A stretch of DNA of 31,077 nucleotides from an uncultured Verrucomicrobiota bacterium (GCA_946543025.1 CAMNLN010000002.1:1-31077), one strand, 5' to 3'; positions 1-8,325 are shown, counted from the first letter of the stretch. Program-made: numbers and translations. Notes: a model not told the origin generated them from the letters alone.

Positions 1-1651
1 CCTTGCCCGTCACGTCCACCGATTGCGCCTTGTAGGACTTCTTCTTGCCGTCGAGGCCCGTGAGCGTGGCGGACACCTTGGCGACACCCTGCTTGTTCGC
101 CTTGCCGCACTTCAGCTCGAAGATGCCGACAACGGGATTCGCCAGCGCCCTCGTCGCCTTGCCCTTGAGCGTCCGTGCCTTCTGCCACGCCTCAGGCACC
201 GCGCCGCCGCCCGCGCCGCCTATGTCCTTGTAGGTGATCTTCATGCCGCGCGTCTCCTGCTTCACTATCTTCTTGTAGTCAAGATAATCCTCTGTTTCAT
301 AATTATCATAGTCTACAAGGGCATAGAAAACGAAGTTCAAAGGATACCAGTCTTTCTTGTTGACCGTCTTGTTCGTGAGTACAAACTCCTCATGGTGCAC
401 ATCATAATATACCTTTATCTTCTTGCACCATGTGGGAAATGTTATACTTTGGAGATTGTCGCATTCTGCGAAGGCAGCCAACCCGATACTCTTCACACTG
501 GCAGGAATGACAAGGCTTTTCAATTGGTCACAACTGTAGAATGCGAACTCGTCAATATTGGTCACGCTGTTTGGAATCGTCACGCTCGTCAAACCATCGC
601 AACCGTCGAAAGCTTCATATCCTATGTTTCTTACGCTGCTAGGAAGCGTCACGCTTTTCAATCCGTCCCAACTGGAGAACATTCCATTATCAATGCTTGT
701 AATGCCATCCGGAACCACGACATCCGTCACTTCCTTGCCGTTCAAGTATAGATGCCCAGCCTGGCTCAATGGATTTGATCTATAACCGGAAAACTGTATC
801 TTCAACCATGACGCGAGATCGGAAATATGTACGGCTTGCAGTGCGGAACAACTATCAAAAGCGGAGCGACCGATACTTTTCACGCTCGGCGGAATCGTCA
901 CGCTCGTAATATTATAGCCACTGGAAAATGCAGTGTCAGCGATGCCTCTGCATCCTGTCAGAACCAAAGCGCCAAAAAACGACTTGCCATCAATCGCCCA
1001 GCCATCGACAATCTTGACACCCGGAATCGTAGCCGTGTCGTAAATCGCCTCGCCGCAACCACGAAACGCGTCAGCGCCGATGCTCATAACGCTCTCGGGA
1101 ATCCTTATGCTTTTAACATAGCTGCAATTGGCGAACGCACCGCCACGTGCCCATCCCCATCTGTCGATACCGGCGATAATGCGCGTCACGCCGTCCGGTA
1201 TGGCAATCTCGCTTTCTCCACCAATGTAGCTGAAAAGAACGCCAGCGACAACGACGAAACCGTCTTCATTCGCCAGGCCATCACAATCCTTAAAAGCTGT
1301 ATCCGAAATATATGAGACGCTATCCGGGATTCTCACGCTCTCCAAACCCCAGCACCCCTCGAACGCATCGTCTTCAATCTCCGTCACACTGTTCGGAATT
1401 GTCACGCTTGTCATACTGCTATAACCGGAAAGCGCATTCATCTCGATACGGGTCATGGGCTTGCCGCCAAGACGAGACGGAATTGTCACGGCGCCTGTCG
1501 GTTCCGGCGAAACCTCTACTATGTACACACTATTTCCGTCCCAACTCTCCCTATATGTCCACGTGTAGCCGTTGGCGTATTCCGTCGCTGCCGCAAGCGG
1601 CATTACGGCGGCAAGGATGCCGCCCAGAACAAACATCAGCAACTTCTTCAT
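1..1651 (-). CDS. Secreted BspA-type leucine-rich repeat protein, C-terminus beyond the window
   Basis: The minus-strand frame is open from ATG 1651 to the left edge (550 codons). GAAGAGG lies about 9 bases before the ATG. The first 22 residues (MKKLLMF..., ending PLAAA) form a signal peptide. The body, about residues 50-410, is built of LRR_5/BspA repeats with the pattern SVTIPxSVxxIxxxAFxxC, interrupted by two degenerate stretches. Such proteins are exported and usually bind host or plant surfaces or partner proteins. After about residue 440 the repeats stop and a lysine- and glycine-rich region begins (DIGGAGGG, then GIFELKCGKANKQG, then KVSATLTGLDGKKK); this may be a surface-anchoring or export module, but I do not recognise it as a named domain. 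It lies downstream of the GH2 gene on the same strand but has its own promoter. The family call is firm; the ligand is unknown. Confidence 0.85.
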   Translation of the reverse strand, partial: MKKLLMFVLGGILAAVMPLAAATEYANGYTWTYRESWDGNSVYIVEVSPEPTGAVTIPSRLGGKPMTRIEMNALSGYSSMTSVTIPNSVTEIEDDAFEGCWGLESVRIPDSVSYISDTAFKDCDGLANEDGFVVVAGVLFSYIGGESEIAIPDGVTRIIAGIDRWGWARGGAFANCSYVKSIRIPESVMSIGADAFRGCGEAIYDTATIPGVKIVDGWAIDGKSFFGALVLTGCRGIADTAFSSGYNITSVTIPPSVKSIGRSAFDSCSALQAVHISDLASWLKIQFSGYRSNPLSQAGHLYLNGKEVTDVVVPDGITSIDNGMFSSWDGLKSVTLPSSVRNIGYEAFDGCDGLTSVTIPNSVTNIDEFAFYSCDQLKSLVIPASVKSIGLAAFAECDNLQSITFPTWCKKIKVYYDVHHEEFVLTNKTVNKKDWYPLNFVFYALVDYDNYETEDYLDYKKIVKQETRGMKITYKDIGGAGGGAVPEAWQKARTLKGKATRALANPVVGIFELKCGKANKQGVAKVSATLTGLDGKKKSYKAQSVDVTGK

Positions 1652-1690
1652 CTTTTGTACCTCTTCAAACTTTTCCGCATTGGCGAGAAC

Positions 1691-1715
1691 CGTCCGGCGG
1701 CACTTCCGCCAGACG
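1691..1715 (-). other. Stem-loop at the predicted 5' end of the LRR mRNA
   Basis: On the minus strand a 10-bp stem (CGTCTGGCGG with CCGCCGGACG, one G-T wobble) closes a 5-base loop. The -10 box ends at 1722, so transcription should start at about 1715, the first base of the stem. A 5'-terminal stem-loop can protect mRNA from decay. It could instead help terminate the upstream GH2 transcript, but no T-run follows. Confidence 0.5.
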
Positions 1716-1721
1716 AGAAGG

Positions 1722-1750
1722 AGTATACCCCATCCCTCCGCCCTCCGCAA
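1722..1750 (-). promoter_or_regulatory. Promoter of the LRR gene
   Basis: Minus-strand -35 TTGCGG (1745-1750), 17-bp spacer, -10 TATACT (1722-1727). It lies just after the GH2 stop codon and gives a leader of about 65 bases. Confidence 0.6.
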
Positions 1751-1788
1751 GCGGGAAACGCGCTTTCAAGACGCACGATTGATGTACC

Positions 1789-4700
1789 CTAGCGAACGGG
1801 CGCGTAGGTAACGCGCCAGGAGGTCTTTTCCACCGGGAAGCGGTACTGCGGCAGCGGGATCGGGCCGCAGTTGTTGCAGCCGAGGCCCGTCTGACGGCAG
1901 TCGATCGAGAGGCAGACCTCCGCGCGCGGCACGAGCGGATTGTTCCGGCGCGGATCGCCGGGACGGTGGCGCGCCTGGTCGAGATCTTCGCGCGTAAAGT
2001 GGAGCGCCTGCAGGAAGAACGGCGCGTCGCACGTGATCTTCACGCCGCGTCCGTTCGCGTCCGTGAGCGTGGCCCAGCGCACGGCCGTCTTTCCGCCGCA
2101 GTCCTGCGGGCGGATGTAGTCGACGTACTGGTCCGTCACGGTCGAGCGGTAGAGGCCCACGTCGCAGCCTTCGCAACGATCCACGTAGTTCTCCCACGGG
2201 CCGCGTCCGTACCACGTCAGGTTCTCGAGCGACGGATCGAGCCGCTGGAACGTGCCGATGCGCGGTAGCGCGGGCACGTCGCCGAACGGCGTCACCACGT
2301 TCTCCGCCGTCACGGAACCATCCGCTCCGAACGACCAGACCGTCTCGTGCTCGAACCCGCCCGACTTCGCGCCCGTCACGCGCACGGAGGTGAACACCTT
2401 GCCGTCCGCCATGCGAATCGGCCGCGCGTGGTAGCTGAGCTGCGAGAGGCCCTTCGCGATGAACGGCTTGCGCATCCAGTTGTCCGCGTCCGTGAATGCG
2501 CGTTCCACCTGCAATTGCGGACCCGCGACGATGCCGGCACGGTCGGCGAGGATCGTCTTGCCCTCCAGCACGAGTTCCGAGAGCGTGCCTGTGGCGCGGG
2601 AGAAGACGGCCTTGACGCGGGGCGTCGTCACCGTGATGGCGGCGGGCGTTTCGACGGGCGAGACGCCCGTTGTCCCAGCGAGCCGCCGAGACGGCGGCGC
2701 CCCATACCGCAGCTGGTCCCAGGCGATTTCGTAGCCCTTGTCGGCCCAAAGGGTGGGCTTTTTCAGGCGGAAGGAGACGCGGTAGAAATATTCCTTTGCA
2801 GGATTTATCGGGCAGGACGGCTTCGGAAGGGCGAGCGCGCCCTTGGCGCGCGGGGCCACGTGCGGTACGGAAAGTGTGCCGACCGCCACCTGCACGCCGT
2901 CCTCGAACAGCGCCCACGCACCGTCGCACGCGTCGTCGGCGAACGTGAACTCGTGACGGTTCCACAGTTCCGCCGTGCCGCTCGCCGCATCCGCGCACGT
3001 GACCACGATCGGGCGCTGGACGTAGCGCACCTCGTTCAGCTTCGCGGACGGGTTGCGATGCACGTCGACGAGGCCGTTCGCGCAGAAGGGGCCGTCGTTG
3101 GGCTCCTCGTCGTGGTCGCCGCCGTAGGCGAGCAGGCGGATGCGCCGTCCGTCCAAGCCGATGCGGTCGGTGTTCTTCCACACGCCCTGGTCGATCCAGT
3201 CCCAGATGCAGCCGCCCGAAAACTTGTCGTTCTCGTAGAAGAGGTCCCAGTACTCCTTCAGGTTGCCCATCCCGTTGCCCATCGCGCACTCGTATTCCAT
3301 CTGGAAGTGGGGACGCGGATCGGCCAGCTGCTCGCGCAGCCGGTCGAGCGACATGTACTGTCCGCCGGTCATGTCCGAAGCGTCGTTCCACGAGCCTGTG
3401 CGCCCGTTGGCCGAAATCCAACCCACGCCGTGGAACGGACGCGTGGGGTCGAGCTTCTTCACCGCTTCGTAGCATTTCGTGATGCCCGCGCCCCAGCCCG
3501 TCTCGTTGCCGACGGACCACATCACCACGCTCGCGCTGTTGCGGTAGAAGTACACGTGCCGGACATTGCGTTCCAGCATCGTCTGGTGCCACTCCTGGCG
3601 CTCCGGCATGCAATCCGCGCCGTACCTCATGCCGTGCGACTCCACGTTGGCCTCGCTCATCACGTAGATGCCGTAGCGGTCGCACAGATCGTACATCCGC
3701 CGGTCGTTCGGATAGTGCGCCGTGCGTACGCAGTTGATGTTGTTCCGGCGCATGAGCCGCACGTCCTGCTCCATCTCTTCGAGGGAGAGCGTGTAGCCGT
3801 TCGCCGGGTTCATCTCGTGGCGGTTCACGCCCTTGAACTTCACGGGGCGGCCGTTCACGAGGATACGCCCGCCGTCCACCTTGCATTCGTGCACGCCGAC
3901 GCGAACGCGCCGTCCGTCGCCGAGGTCGAGCACATAGAGATACGGATCCTCGTCGGACCACAGGCGCGGCGAAGCGAGGCGGAGGGACAGGCCCTTCCCA
4001 CCTTCCGACATAAACGCGCCGACATCCTTGCCATCGGCGGCGAACAGACGCGGACGAGCCGCCGCGACAGCCTTTTCGCCGCCGATCAGCTCAAGCCGAC
4101 ACGTCCAGTTCGCATACTCCGTGTCAGGAATCGTCGTGAACGAGAAGTCGGAAATGCCGTCCAGCGGCTCGGCATAGAGCGCCACGTCGCGGAAAATGCC
4201 GGCATAGCGGATCATGTCCTGATCCTCCGCATAGCTGCCGTCGCACCACTTCCGCACGCGCGCCTCAATGGTGTTTCCGGAAGCGGCGCCGAGCTTCACG
4301 AACGCCGTCACGTCGAACTCCGAGGGCAGGCGAGCGTCCTCGAAATAGCCGACTTTCTTCCCGTTGATCCATACTTCGCAGCACGACGCGACGCCCTCGA
4401 AGCGCAGGACAATCCGCTTCCCTTTCCAGGAATCCGGCATGGAGAACGTTCGGCGGTAGAGCATCGTGGGATTGTACTTCGGGTCGATCGTGGGCGGTGT
4501 CATCGGATGGGGATAGCGGATGTTCACGTAGTGCGGCACGCCCCAGCCGCGCGTCTCCACGCAGCTCGGCACGTCAATCGAAAACGGCGTCTCGACCTTC
4601 GCCGGCTCTTGCGCGGCAATCGCGCCGTCTGCGCTTCCTTCCCATGCGAACGACCACGTGCCGTTGAGCGACTGGACGAATCCCTCGTACGGCAGATACG

Positions 4701-4848
4701 TACGCGCGGGCAAACGGTTCTCGGCATTGACGGCGGGATCCTGCCATGGATCCACTTCTTGGCAGGATGGTCGTCCCTCGACCGCCGCGACGACACAGAT
4801 CCCCAACAAGAGCATTGCTTGAGTCACCAGAATCTTATCCTTCATCAT
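1789..4848 (-). CDS. Secreted GH2 beta-galactosidase (LacZ type)
   Basis: A 1019-residue protein close to E. coli LacZ in length. Domains in order: signal peptide (about 1-24), sugar-binding jelly roll (50-225), Ig-like domain (230-325), TIM barrel (330-620), Ig-like domain and C-terminal beta-sandwich (780-1015). The barrel carries the GH2 signatures GVNRHEMNP and WSVGNET, with acid/base Glu449, and MEYECAMGN with nucleophile Glu518, matching LacZ CEYAHAMGN. The family hydrolyses terminal beta-galactosides; with the GH127 and araB genes nearby, galactan or arabinogalactan side chains are plausible substrates, though some GH2 members act on other sugars. Two ATGs are adjacent (4848 and 4845). 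GGAAGG lies 4 bases before the first and 7 before the second, so 4845 may be the true start. Transcribed divergently from araB. Confidence 0.93.
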   Translation of the reverse strand: MMKDKILVTQAMLLLGICVVAAVEGRPSCQEVDPWQDPAVNAENRLPARTYLPYEGFVQSLNGTWSFAWEGSADGAIAAQEPAKVETPFSIDVPSCVETRGWGVPHYVNIRYPHPMTPPTIDPKYNPTMLYRRTFSMPDSWKGKRIVLRFEGVASCCEVWINGKKVGYFEDARLPSEFDVTAFVKLGAASGNTIEARVRKWCDGSYAEDQDMIRYAGIFRDVALYAEPLDGISDFSFTTIPDTEYANWTCRLELIGGEKAVAAARPRLFAADGKDVGAFMSEGGKGLSLRLASPRLWSDEDPYLYVLDLGDGRRVRVGVHECKVDGGRILVNGRPVKFKGVNRHEMNPANGYTLSLEEMEQDVRLMRRNNINCVRTAHYPNDRRMYDLCDRYGIYVMSEANVESHGMRYGADCMPERQEWHQTMLERNVRHVYFYRNSASVVMWSVGNETGWGAGITKCYEAVKKLDPTRPFHGVGWISANGRTGSWNDASDMTGGQYMSLDRLREQLADPRPHFQMEYECAMGNGMGNLKEYWDLFYENDKFSGGCIWDWIDQGVWKNTDRIGLDGRRIRLLAYGGDHDEEPNDGPFCANGLVDVHRNPSAKLNEVRYVQRPIVVTCADAASGTAELWNRHEFTFADDACDGAWALFEDGVQVAVGTLSVPHVAPRAKGALALPKPSCPINPAKEYFYRVSFRLKKPTLWADKGYEIAWDQLRYGAPPSRRLAGTTGVSPVETPAAITVTTPRVKAVFSRATGTLSELVLEGKTILADRAGIVAGPQLQVERAFTDADNWMRKPFIAKGLSQLSYHARPIRMADGKVFTSVRVTGAKSGGFEHETVWSFGADGSVTAENVVTPFGDVPALPRIGTFQRLDPSLENLTWYGRGPWENYVDRCEGCDVGLYRSTVTDQYVDYIRPQDCGGKTAVRWATLTDANGRGVKITCDAPFFLQALHFTREDLDQARHRPGDPRRNNPLVPRAEVCLSIDCRQTGLGCNNCGPIPLPQYRFPVEKTSWRVTYAPVR

Positions 4849-4959
4849 CAGACCTTCCGTTACGAATTGTCATTTGCGATTTGTGAACGACGATCAAAGT
4901 CTCAAAATCTCTCTTATCGAATATGCCCATCAAATGCGTGGCACTTCATTTTTGTTTGC

Positions 4960-4989
4960 ATTATACCAAAAGTTACATCTCCCCAACAA
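4960..4989 (-). promoter_or_regulatory. Promoter of the GH2 gene
   Basis: Minus-strand -35 TTGTTG (4984-4989), 18-bp spacer, consensus -10 TATAAT (4960-4965). It sits back to back with the araB promoter, so one operator between them could control both. Confidence 0.6.
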
Positions 4990-5012
4990 GGACGATTCCC
5001 GTCCGAGACTGC

Positions 5013-5049
5013 AATTTCAAATGACCTCTACCGTCAAATTGTGTATACT
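5013..5049 (+). promoter_or_regulatory. Promoter/operator of araB, duplicate of the one at 8056-8092
   Basis: AATTTCAAATGACC (5013-5026), 17 bases, then TATACT (5044-5049). The same 14-mer, same spacing and same -10 recur at 8056-8092. ATGACC serves as a weak -35 (matching TGAC of TTGACA). The opposite strand reads CATTTGAAATT, in the style of XylR half-sites with a GAAA core. A weak -35 overlapping such a motif suggests activator control, probably by the regulator at 6808-7992. Confidence 0.6.
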
Positions 5050-5082
5050 TAAGCCAAATGAAAGGACTATTGTAAGGTGGCG

Positions 5083-5205
5083 ATGAGCTTCAACGCACAC
5101 AGATGGGCGATCGCGGCGACGCTCCATGTGTTTGCGGCGGCAGTCCTTTGGAAAATGGTGAGACCGAAAACGGAGAAGGAACAAAACGATGTCGGAAACG
5201 ATTGA
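5083..5205 (+). pseudogene. Internally deleted remnant of an MFS transporter gene
   Basis: This 40-codon frame joins the start and end of a second copy of the MFS gene at 8326-9618. Its first 14 codons (MSFNAHRWAIAATL) match MGSSTRRWMIVATL, and the rest (HVFAAAVLWKMVRP...) matches HALAALVLWKMVRP, with near-identity over the DNA of the last part. In the intact gene both junction points carry TGGCGAC followed by similar bases, so recombination or slippage between short repeats probably removed about 1.2 kb. The frame is still open from ATG to TGA and overlaps araB by 17 bases; its tail supplies the GAAGGA Shine-Dalgarno of araB. It may be translated as a leader peptide, but no function can be shown. 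Confidence 0.85.
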
Positions 5206-6754
5206 TGGCAAGACGGTAATCGGCGTGGACTTCGGATCGGACTCCGCCCGCGCCATCTTGGTCGATGCGGAGACGGGCGCGATCCTGTCGTCCAGCACCT
5301 GTCCCTACCCGCGCTGGGGACGGGGCTACGCCTGTGCGCCGGCCGAGGCGCGTTTCCGCCAGCATCCGCTTGACCATCAGGAGGCGCTGCGCGCGATCCT
5401 TCACGGCGTACTGGACGACTTCACGCACCGCGAAACGGTGGTCGGCATCGGTGTGGACGCAACGGCCTCCACGCCGTGCCTGACGGACGCGTCCGGTACA
5501 CCGCTCGCGTTGCGCCCCGCGTTCGCGGAAGATCCCGACGCGATGTTCGTTCTCTGGAAGGACCATACCGCCGAAGAGGAAGCGCGGCTCATCGTTGCCG
5601 CCGCGAATGCCGATCCCGCCCGCTACTGCCGCCACAGCGGCGGCACGTATTCACCCGAAAGCTGCTGGGGCAAGGTCTTGCATATCCTACGGACGAATCC
5701 CGCCGTGGCTGAAGCCGCCGCAGGCGTGGTCGAGTCATGCGACTGGCTGACGGCCCTGCTCGCGGGCGGTTCCGTACCGAGATCGCGTTGCGCGGCGGCG
5801 TACAAGCAGATGTGGAGCACGACGTGGGGCGGTTTCCCGCCATCGCCGTTCTTTGCAGAGTTGGGCGGCCGGCGCCTGACGGCGATACGCGATCTGCTGG
5901 CCAGCTGTCGCTTCGCGCCGGCGCACGCGCGCGCCGGTACGCTTGCGTCGGCGTGGGCAGAAGAGCTCGGACTGGGCGCGGACGTCGCGGTTGGCGTGGG
6001 AAACGTTGACGCGCATTCCGGCGCGGTAGGAGCCGGGTGCAACGCGGGTACGGCGGCATTCATCCTTGGCACCTCGGCCTGCATCATGTACGCGGTGCCG
6101 CGCGAGTCGTTCGGCGACCGCCAGGTAGAGGGCGTGTTTGGACAGGTGCCGGACGGCATCGTCGAGGGATTGGAGGGAATCGAGATGGGGCTGTCCGCGT
6201 TCGGCGACGCCTACGCGTGGACGAGTCGGCTCGTGTCGATGCCGCAGGCCGAGCTGGACCGGCGCGCGTCTGGACTGCGGCTCGACGGATCGATTCCGGT
6301 GGCGACGGACTGGTTCAACGGGCGGCGCTCGCCGTTCCAGGACGCATCCGCCACGGCCACGATCAAGGGTCTGTCCCTCGGAACGGACGCGACGCGGCTC
6401 CACTACGCCGTTGTGGAAGCGACGGCATTCGGCATTCGCGCGATCGTCGAGCATCTGGAGCGGAATGGAATCCGCGCGGATCGACACGTGGCGATCGGCG
6501 GCATCCCGCGAAAGTCGCCGTTCGTGATGCAGATGCTCGCCGACGTGACGGGAAAGACGTTCGAGGTCTGCTCCACGGGCGATGCCTGCGCGCTCGGAGC
6601 GGCCATGCACGCCGCCGTGGCGGCCGGAATCTACGGGAGCGTGGCCGAGGCGCAAGAGCGCATGTGCGCGCCGTCCTGCGCGACATACCGTCCGCAACCG
6701 GATCGTGACCACGACACGCGCTACAAGATTTACAGGAATATGGGAAAAGCCTGA
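5189..6754 (+). CDS. araB: AraB-type L-ribulokinase (FGGY family)
   Basis: A 521-residue cytoplasmic sugar kinase, slightly shorter than E. coli AraB. The ATP-binding N-terminus reads GVDFGSDSARA, and the AraB-specific block YPRW...FRQHPLDHQEAL follows at residues 40-67. GVGNVDAHSG in the middle carries the expected catalytic Asp. The second FGGY domain includes GTSACIM, GLEGIEMGLSAFGD and the closing AIGGIPRKSPFVMQMLADV and GDACALGAA motifs. The reaction is ATP-dependent phosphorylation of L-ribulose to L-ribulose 5-phosphate, the second step of arabinose use. No araA or araD is in the window, so L-ribulose must come from an isomerase elsewhere, or the true substrate is a related ketose. GAAGGA lies 8 bases before ATG 5189. 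The gene faces the regulator gene that ends 53 bases downstream; I see no clear terminator between them. Confidence 0.88.
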   Translation: MSETIDGKTVIGVDFGSDSARAILVDAETGAILSSSTCPYPRWGRGYACAPAEARFRQHPLDHQEALRAILHGVLDDFTHRETVVGIGVDATASTPCLTDASGTPLALRPAFAEDPDAMFVLWKDHTAEEEARLIVAAANADPARYCRHSGGTYSPESCWGKVLHILRTNPAVAEAAAGVVESCDWLTALLAGGSVPRSRCAAAYKQMWSTTWGGFPPSPFFAELGGRRLTAIRDLLASCRFAPAHARAGTLASAWAEELGLGADVAVGVGNVDAHSGAVGAGCNAGTAAFILGTSACIMYAVPRESFGDRQVEGVFGQVPDGIVEGLEGIEMGLSAFGDAYAWTSRLVSMPQAELDRRASGLRLDGSIPVATDWFNGRRSPFQDASATATIKGLSLGTDATRLHYAVVEATAFGIRAIVEHLERNGIRADRHVAIGGIPRKSPFVMQMLADVTGKTFEVCSTGDACALGAAMHAAVAAGIYGSVAEAQERMCAPSCATYRPQPDRDHDTRYKIYRNMGKA

Positions 6755-6807
6755 CAGCTGGTTTGACAGTCTGCCGCTTCGTCTGACATGGGTGATATCG
6801 CCGTGGA

Positions 6808-7992
6808 TCACTGGCCCGCGTCGGGTGATTCATGGCTCTTCCTCCGCCATAGGGATGGGGACAGGCCGTTTGCGGACGTAAATACGTTGCAGAAATATTG
6901 CTGCGAGGCGAAGCCTGCGCGGTTGGCGATCTCCGCGACCGAAAGTTCCGTCAATCTCAACAGCCGTTCCGCCTCGGCAAGCGAGACTCGGCGAATCTCC
7001 TGCTGGACGGTCGTACCGAGTTGCGCGCGAAAGGCCGCGTCGATACGCGTGTGCGAGCGGTTCAGGTAGGCGTAGACTGCGCTTGCCGTAAGGTGGCGAT
7101 GGTAGTTGCGCCGGATGAAAACAAGTGCGTCCGAAAGCCAATCCGGGCTTACAGGGAAGGTCTGGGACGAGGCGCGTACGACAAGTTCGCGCGGGGAAAC
7201 CCGCGGCATGCGGCCGTCCGGCGGCACGAGCGCGCCGTCAAGGCATCTGTCGATCCGCTCCGCCGTGGCGCGGCCTACCTGAAAGGCATCCGGGTCGATG
7301 CTGGAAAGCATGGGAGAGACGAAATTGCACACAAGCGTGTCGTTGTCCACGCCGAGCAGGGCGATGTCCTTTGGGACCTGAAGACATGCCGAGCGGCAGG
7401 CTTTCACGACCTGGTAGCAGCGGATGTCGTTGACGCAGAAGACCGCGCATGGCCTTGGAAGGGTCAACAGCCAGCGGCCAAGCGCCACGGCGTCCTTTCC
7501 GGCCTCGATGCGGTCTGAAAGCGTCGCGCGCGCATCGTTGTCGTAGGCGGACTCGTATACCGCGCACGGGTACCTGTTGAGCCTCAGGCAGCGCCGGTAG
7601 CTGTCTCGCCGCTCGCACGAGAACCGAATGCCCTCGTAGCCGCAGAAAGCGAAGTTTGTGAACCTGTGTTCCAGAAAATGCCGTGCGGCGATTTGTCCAA
7701 TGGCCAGGTTGTCGTGCTGCACGCCGGCGATAAAGTTGTCGGCCTTGACACCCTCGTTTGTCATGTCGGCAACCGGCTTGCGTGTACTTTGGAAGCGCGC
7801 CGCCGTTCGCGCATCGGGGATGCGCGCGATAAAGCCGTCGAACGACCGCATCGTCTTCGGTTTGGCGAGATCGCCCACTTCCAGCATGTGGAGCGTCCAG
7901 TCGGGATGATCCTGGGCATAGGCGGCTATGCCTTCGCAGACGCAACGCCCCCAGGCGCGCTGACGTTCGATATAGAGTCCGATCTGTTTCAT
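6808..7992 (-). CDS. XylR-like transcription regulator (LacI-type sensor plus AraC HTH)
   Basis: A 394-residue protein. Residues 1-270 resemble the periplasmic-binding-protein fold of LacI/XylR sensors (MKQIGLYIERQRAWGRCVCEG, later DIALLGVDND and RATAERIDRCL). Residues 290-390 form an AraC/XylS double HTH ending in LSVAEIANRAGFASQQYFCNVF and GLSPSLWRR. This layout is that of E. coli XylR, a sugar-responsive activator. The frame extends upstream to 8046, but that would start ahead of a strong promoter at 8005-8033, so ATG 7992 is preferred; no Shine-Dalgarno is visible. Divergent from the MFS/oxidoreductase operon and convergent with araB, so both are likely targets. Inducer unknown; a pentose is likely from context. 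Confidence 0.88.
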   Translation of the reverse strand: MKQIGLYIERQRAWGRCVCEGIAAYAQDHPDWTLHMLEVGDLAKPKTMRSFDGFIARIPDARTAARFQSTRKPVADMTNEGVKADNFIAGVQHDNLAIGQIAARHFLEHRFTNFAFCGYEGIRFSCERRDSYRRCLRLNRYPCAVYESAYDNDARATLSDRIEAGKDAVALGRWLLTLPRPCAVFCVNDIRCYQVVKACRSACLQVPKDIALLGVDNDTLVCNFVSPMLSSIDPDAFQVGRATAERIDRCLDGALVPPDGRMPRVSPRELVVRASSQTFPVSPDWLSDALVFIRRNYHRHLTASAVYAYLNRSHTRIDAAFRAQLGTTVQQEIRRVSLAEAERLLRLTELSVAEIANRAGFASQQYFCNVFTSANGLSPSLWRRKSHESPDAGQ

Positions 7993-8004
7993 GCGACGAC
8001 GGGC

Positions 8005-8033
8005 AGTATAGCACGCCGGACCGATCCGTGCAA
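8005..8033 (-). promoter_or_regulatory. Promoter of the XylR-like regulator gene
   Basis: Minus-strand -35 TTGCAC (8028-8033), exactly 17 bases, -10 TATACT (8005-8010). Only 12 bases separate the -10 from ATG 7992, so the 5' leader would be about 5 bases and lack a Shine-Dalgarno. Confidence 0.7.
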
Positions 8034-8055
8034 ATTCCATAAACATATTTGCAGT

Positions 8056-8092
8056 AATTTCAAATGACCGTTCCTCAAAAATCGTCTATACT
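8056..8092 (+). promoter_or_regulatory. Promoter/operator of the MFS-oxidoreductase operon
   Basis: AATTTCAAATGACC (8056-8069), 17 bases, TATACT (8087-8092), the same architecture as at 5013-5049. ATTTG (8047-8051) and CAAAT (8061-8065) form a short dyad around it. It lies between the regulator gene and the operon, where an autoregulated AraC-family protein would bind. Confidence 0.6.
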
Positions 8093-8117
8093 TCCATCGA
8101 AACGAAGGGAACACGGA

Positions 8118-8318
8118 ATGATTGGCAAAATGACGATCGACAAGATGATGATCATGGCAGGAACGCTTGCCATGACGTCGGCCGTAACGGCAAACACGGG
8201 AACCGTGACGGCGTCGATTGACGGCGACGCGTTCAATGTGTCCTTCGCCGGCCACGCGCACGAGACGAACAGCCTGTGGGTTCAGCGCGTGGTCGGCACG
8301 ACGGTCATCTTCCGATAG
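8118..8318 (+). CDS. Small secreted protein of 66 residues, unknown function
   Basis: ATG 8118 is preceded by GAAGGGA at good distance. The product begins with a signal peptide (MIGKMTIDKMMIMAGTLAM..., likely cleavage after AVTA), leaving about 40 residues (NTGTVTASIDGD..., ending VVGTTVIFR). The stop lies 7 bases before the MFS start, so the two are co-transcribed and may be translationally coupled. I do not recognise a family. The mature part resembles a lone beta-sandwich edge (GHAHETNSLWV), so it may be the head of a once larger secreted protein, as the neighbouring MFS copy at 5083 has also been shortened. An upstream ATG at 8064 lies inside the promoter and is not used. Confidence 0.55.
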   Translation: MIGKMTIDKMMIMAGTLAMTSAVTANTGTVTASIDGDAFNVSFAGHAHETNSLWVQRVVGTTVIFR

Positions 8319-8325
8319 GGGTACA

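Noticed and set aside
2347..5052. A 901-codon open frame on the plus strand opposite the GH2 gene, and a 731-codon frame on the minus strand in another phase (1766-3961).
   Set aside because: Both are shadows of the GC-rich GH2 coding sequence. They are rich in Arg, Ala and His, have no motif, and the GH2 frame carries the complete catalytic signatures.
5735..6811. A 358-codon minus-strand frame opposite araB.
   Set aside because: Low-complexity Arg-rich translation without motifs; araB explains the region fully.
8064..8117. Upstream extension of the 66-residue secreted protein to an ATG at 8064.
   Set aside because: That ATG overlaps the -35 of the operon promoter; transcription should begin after it.
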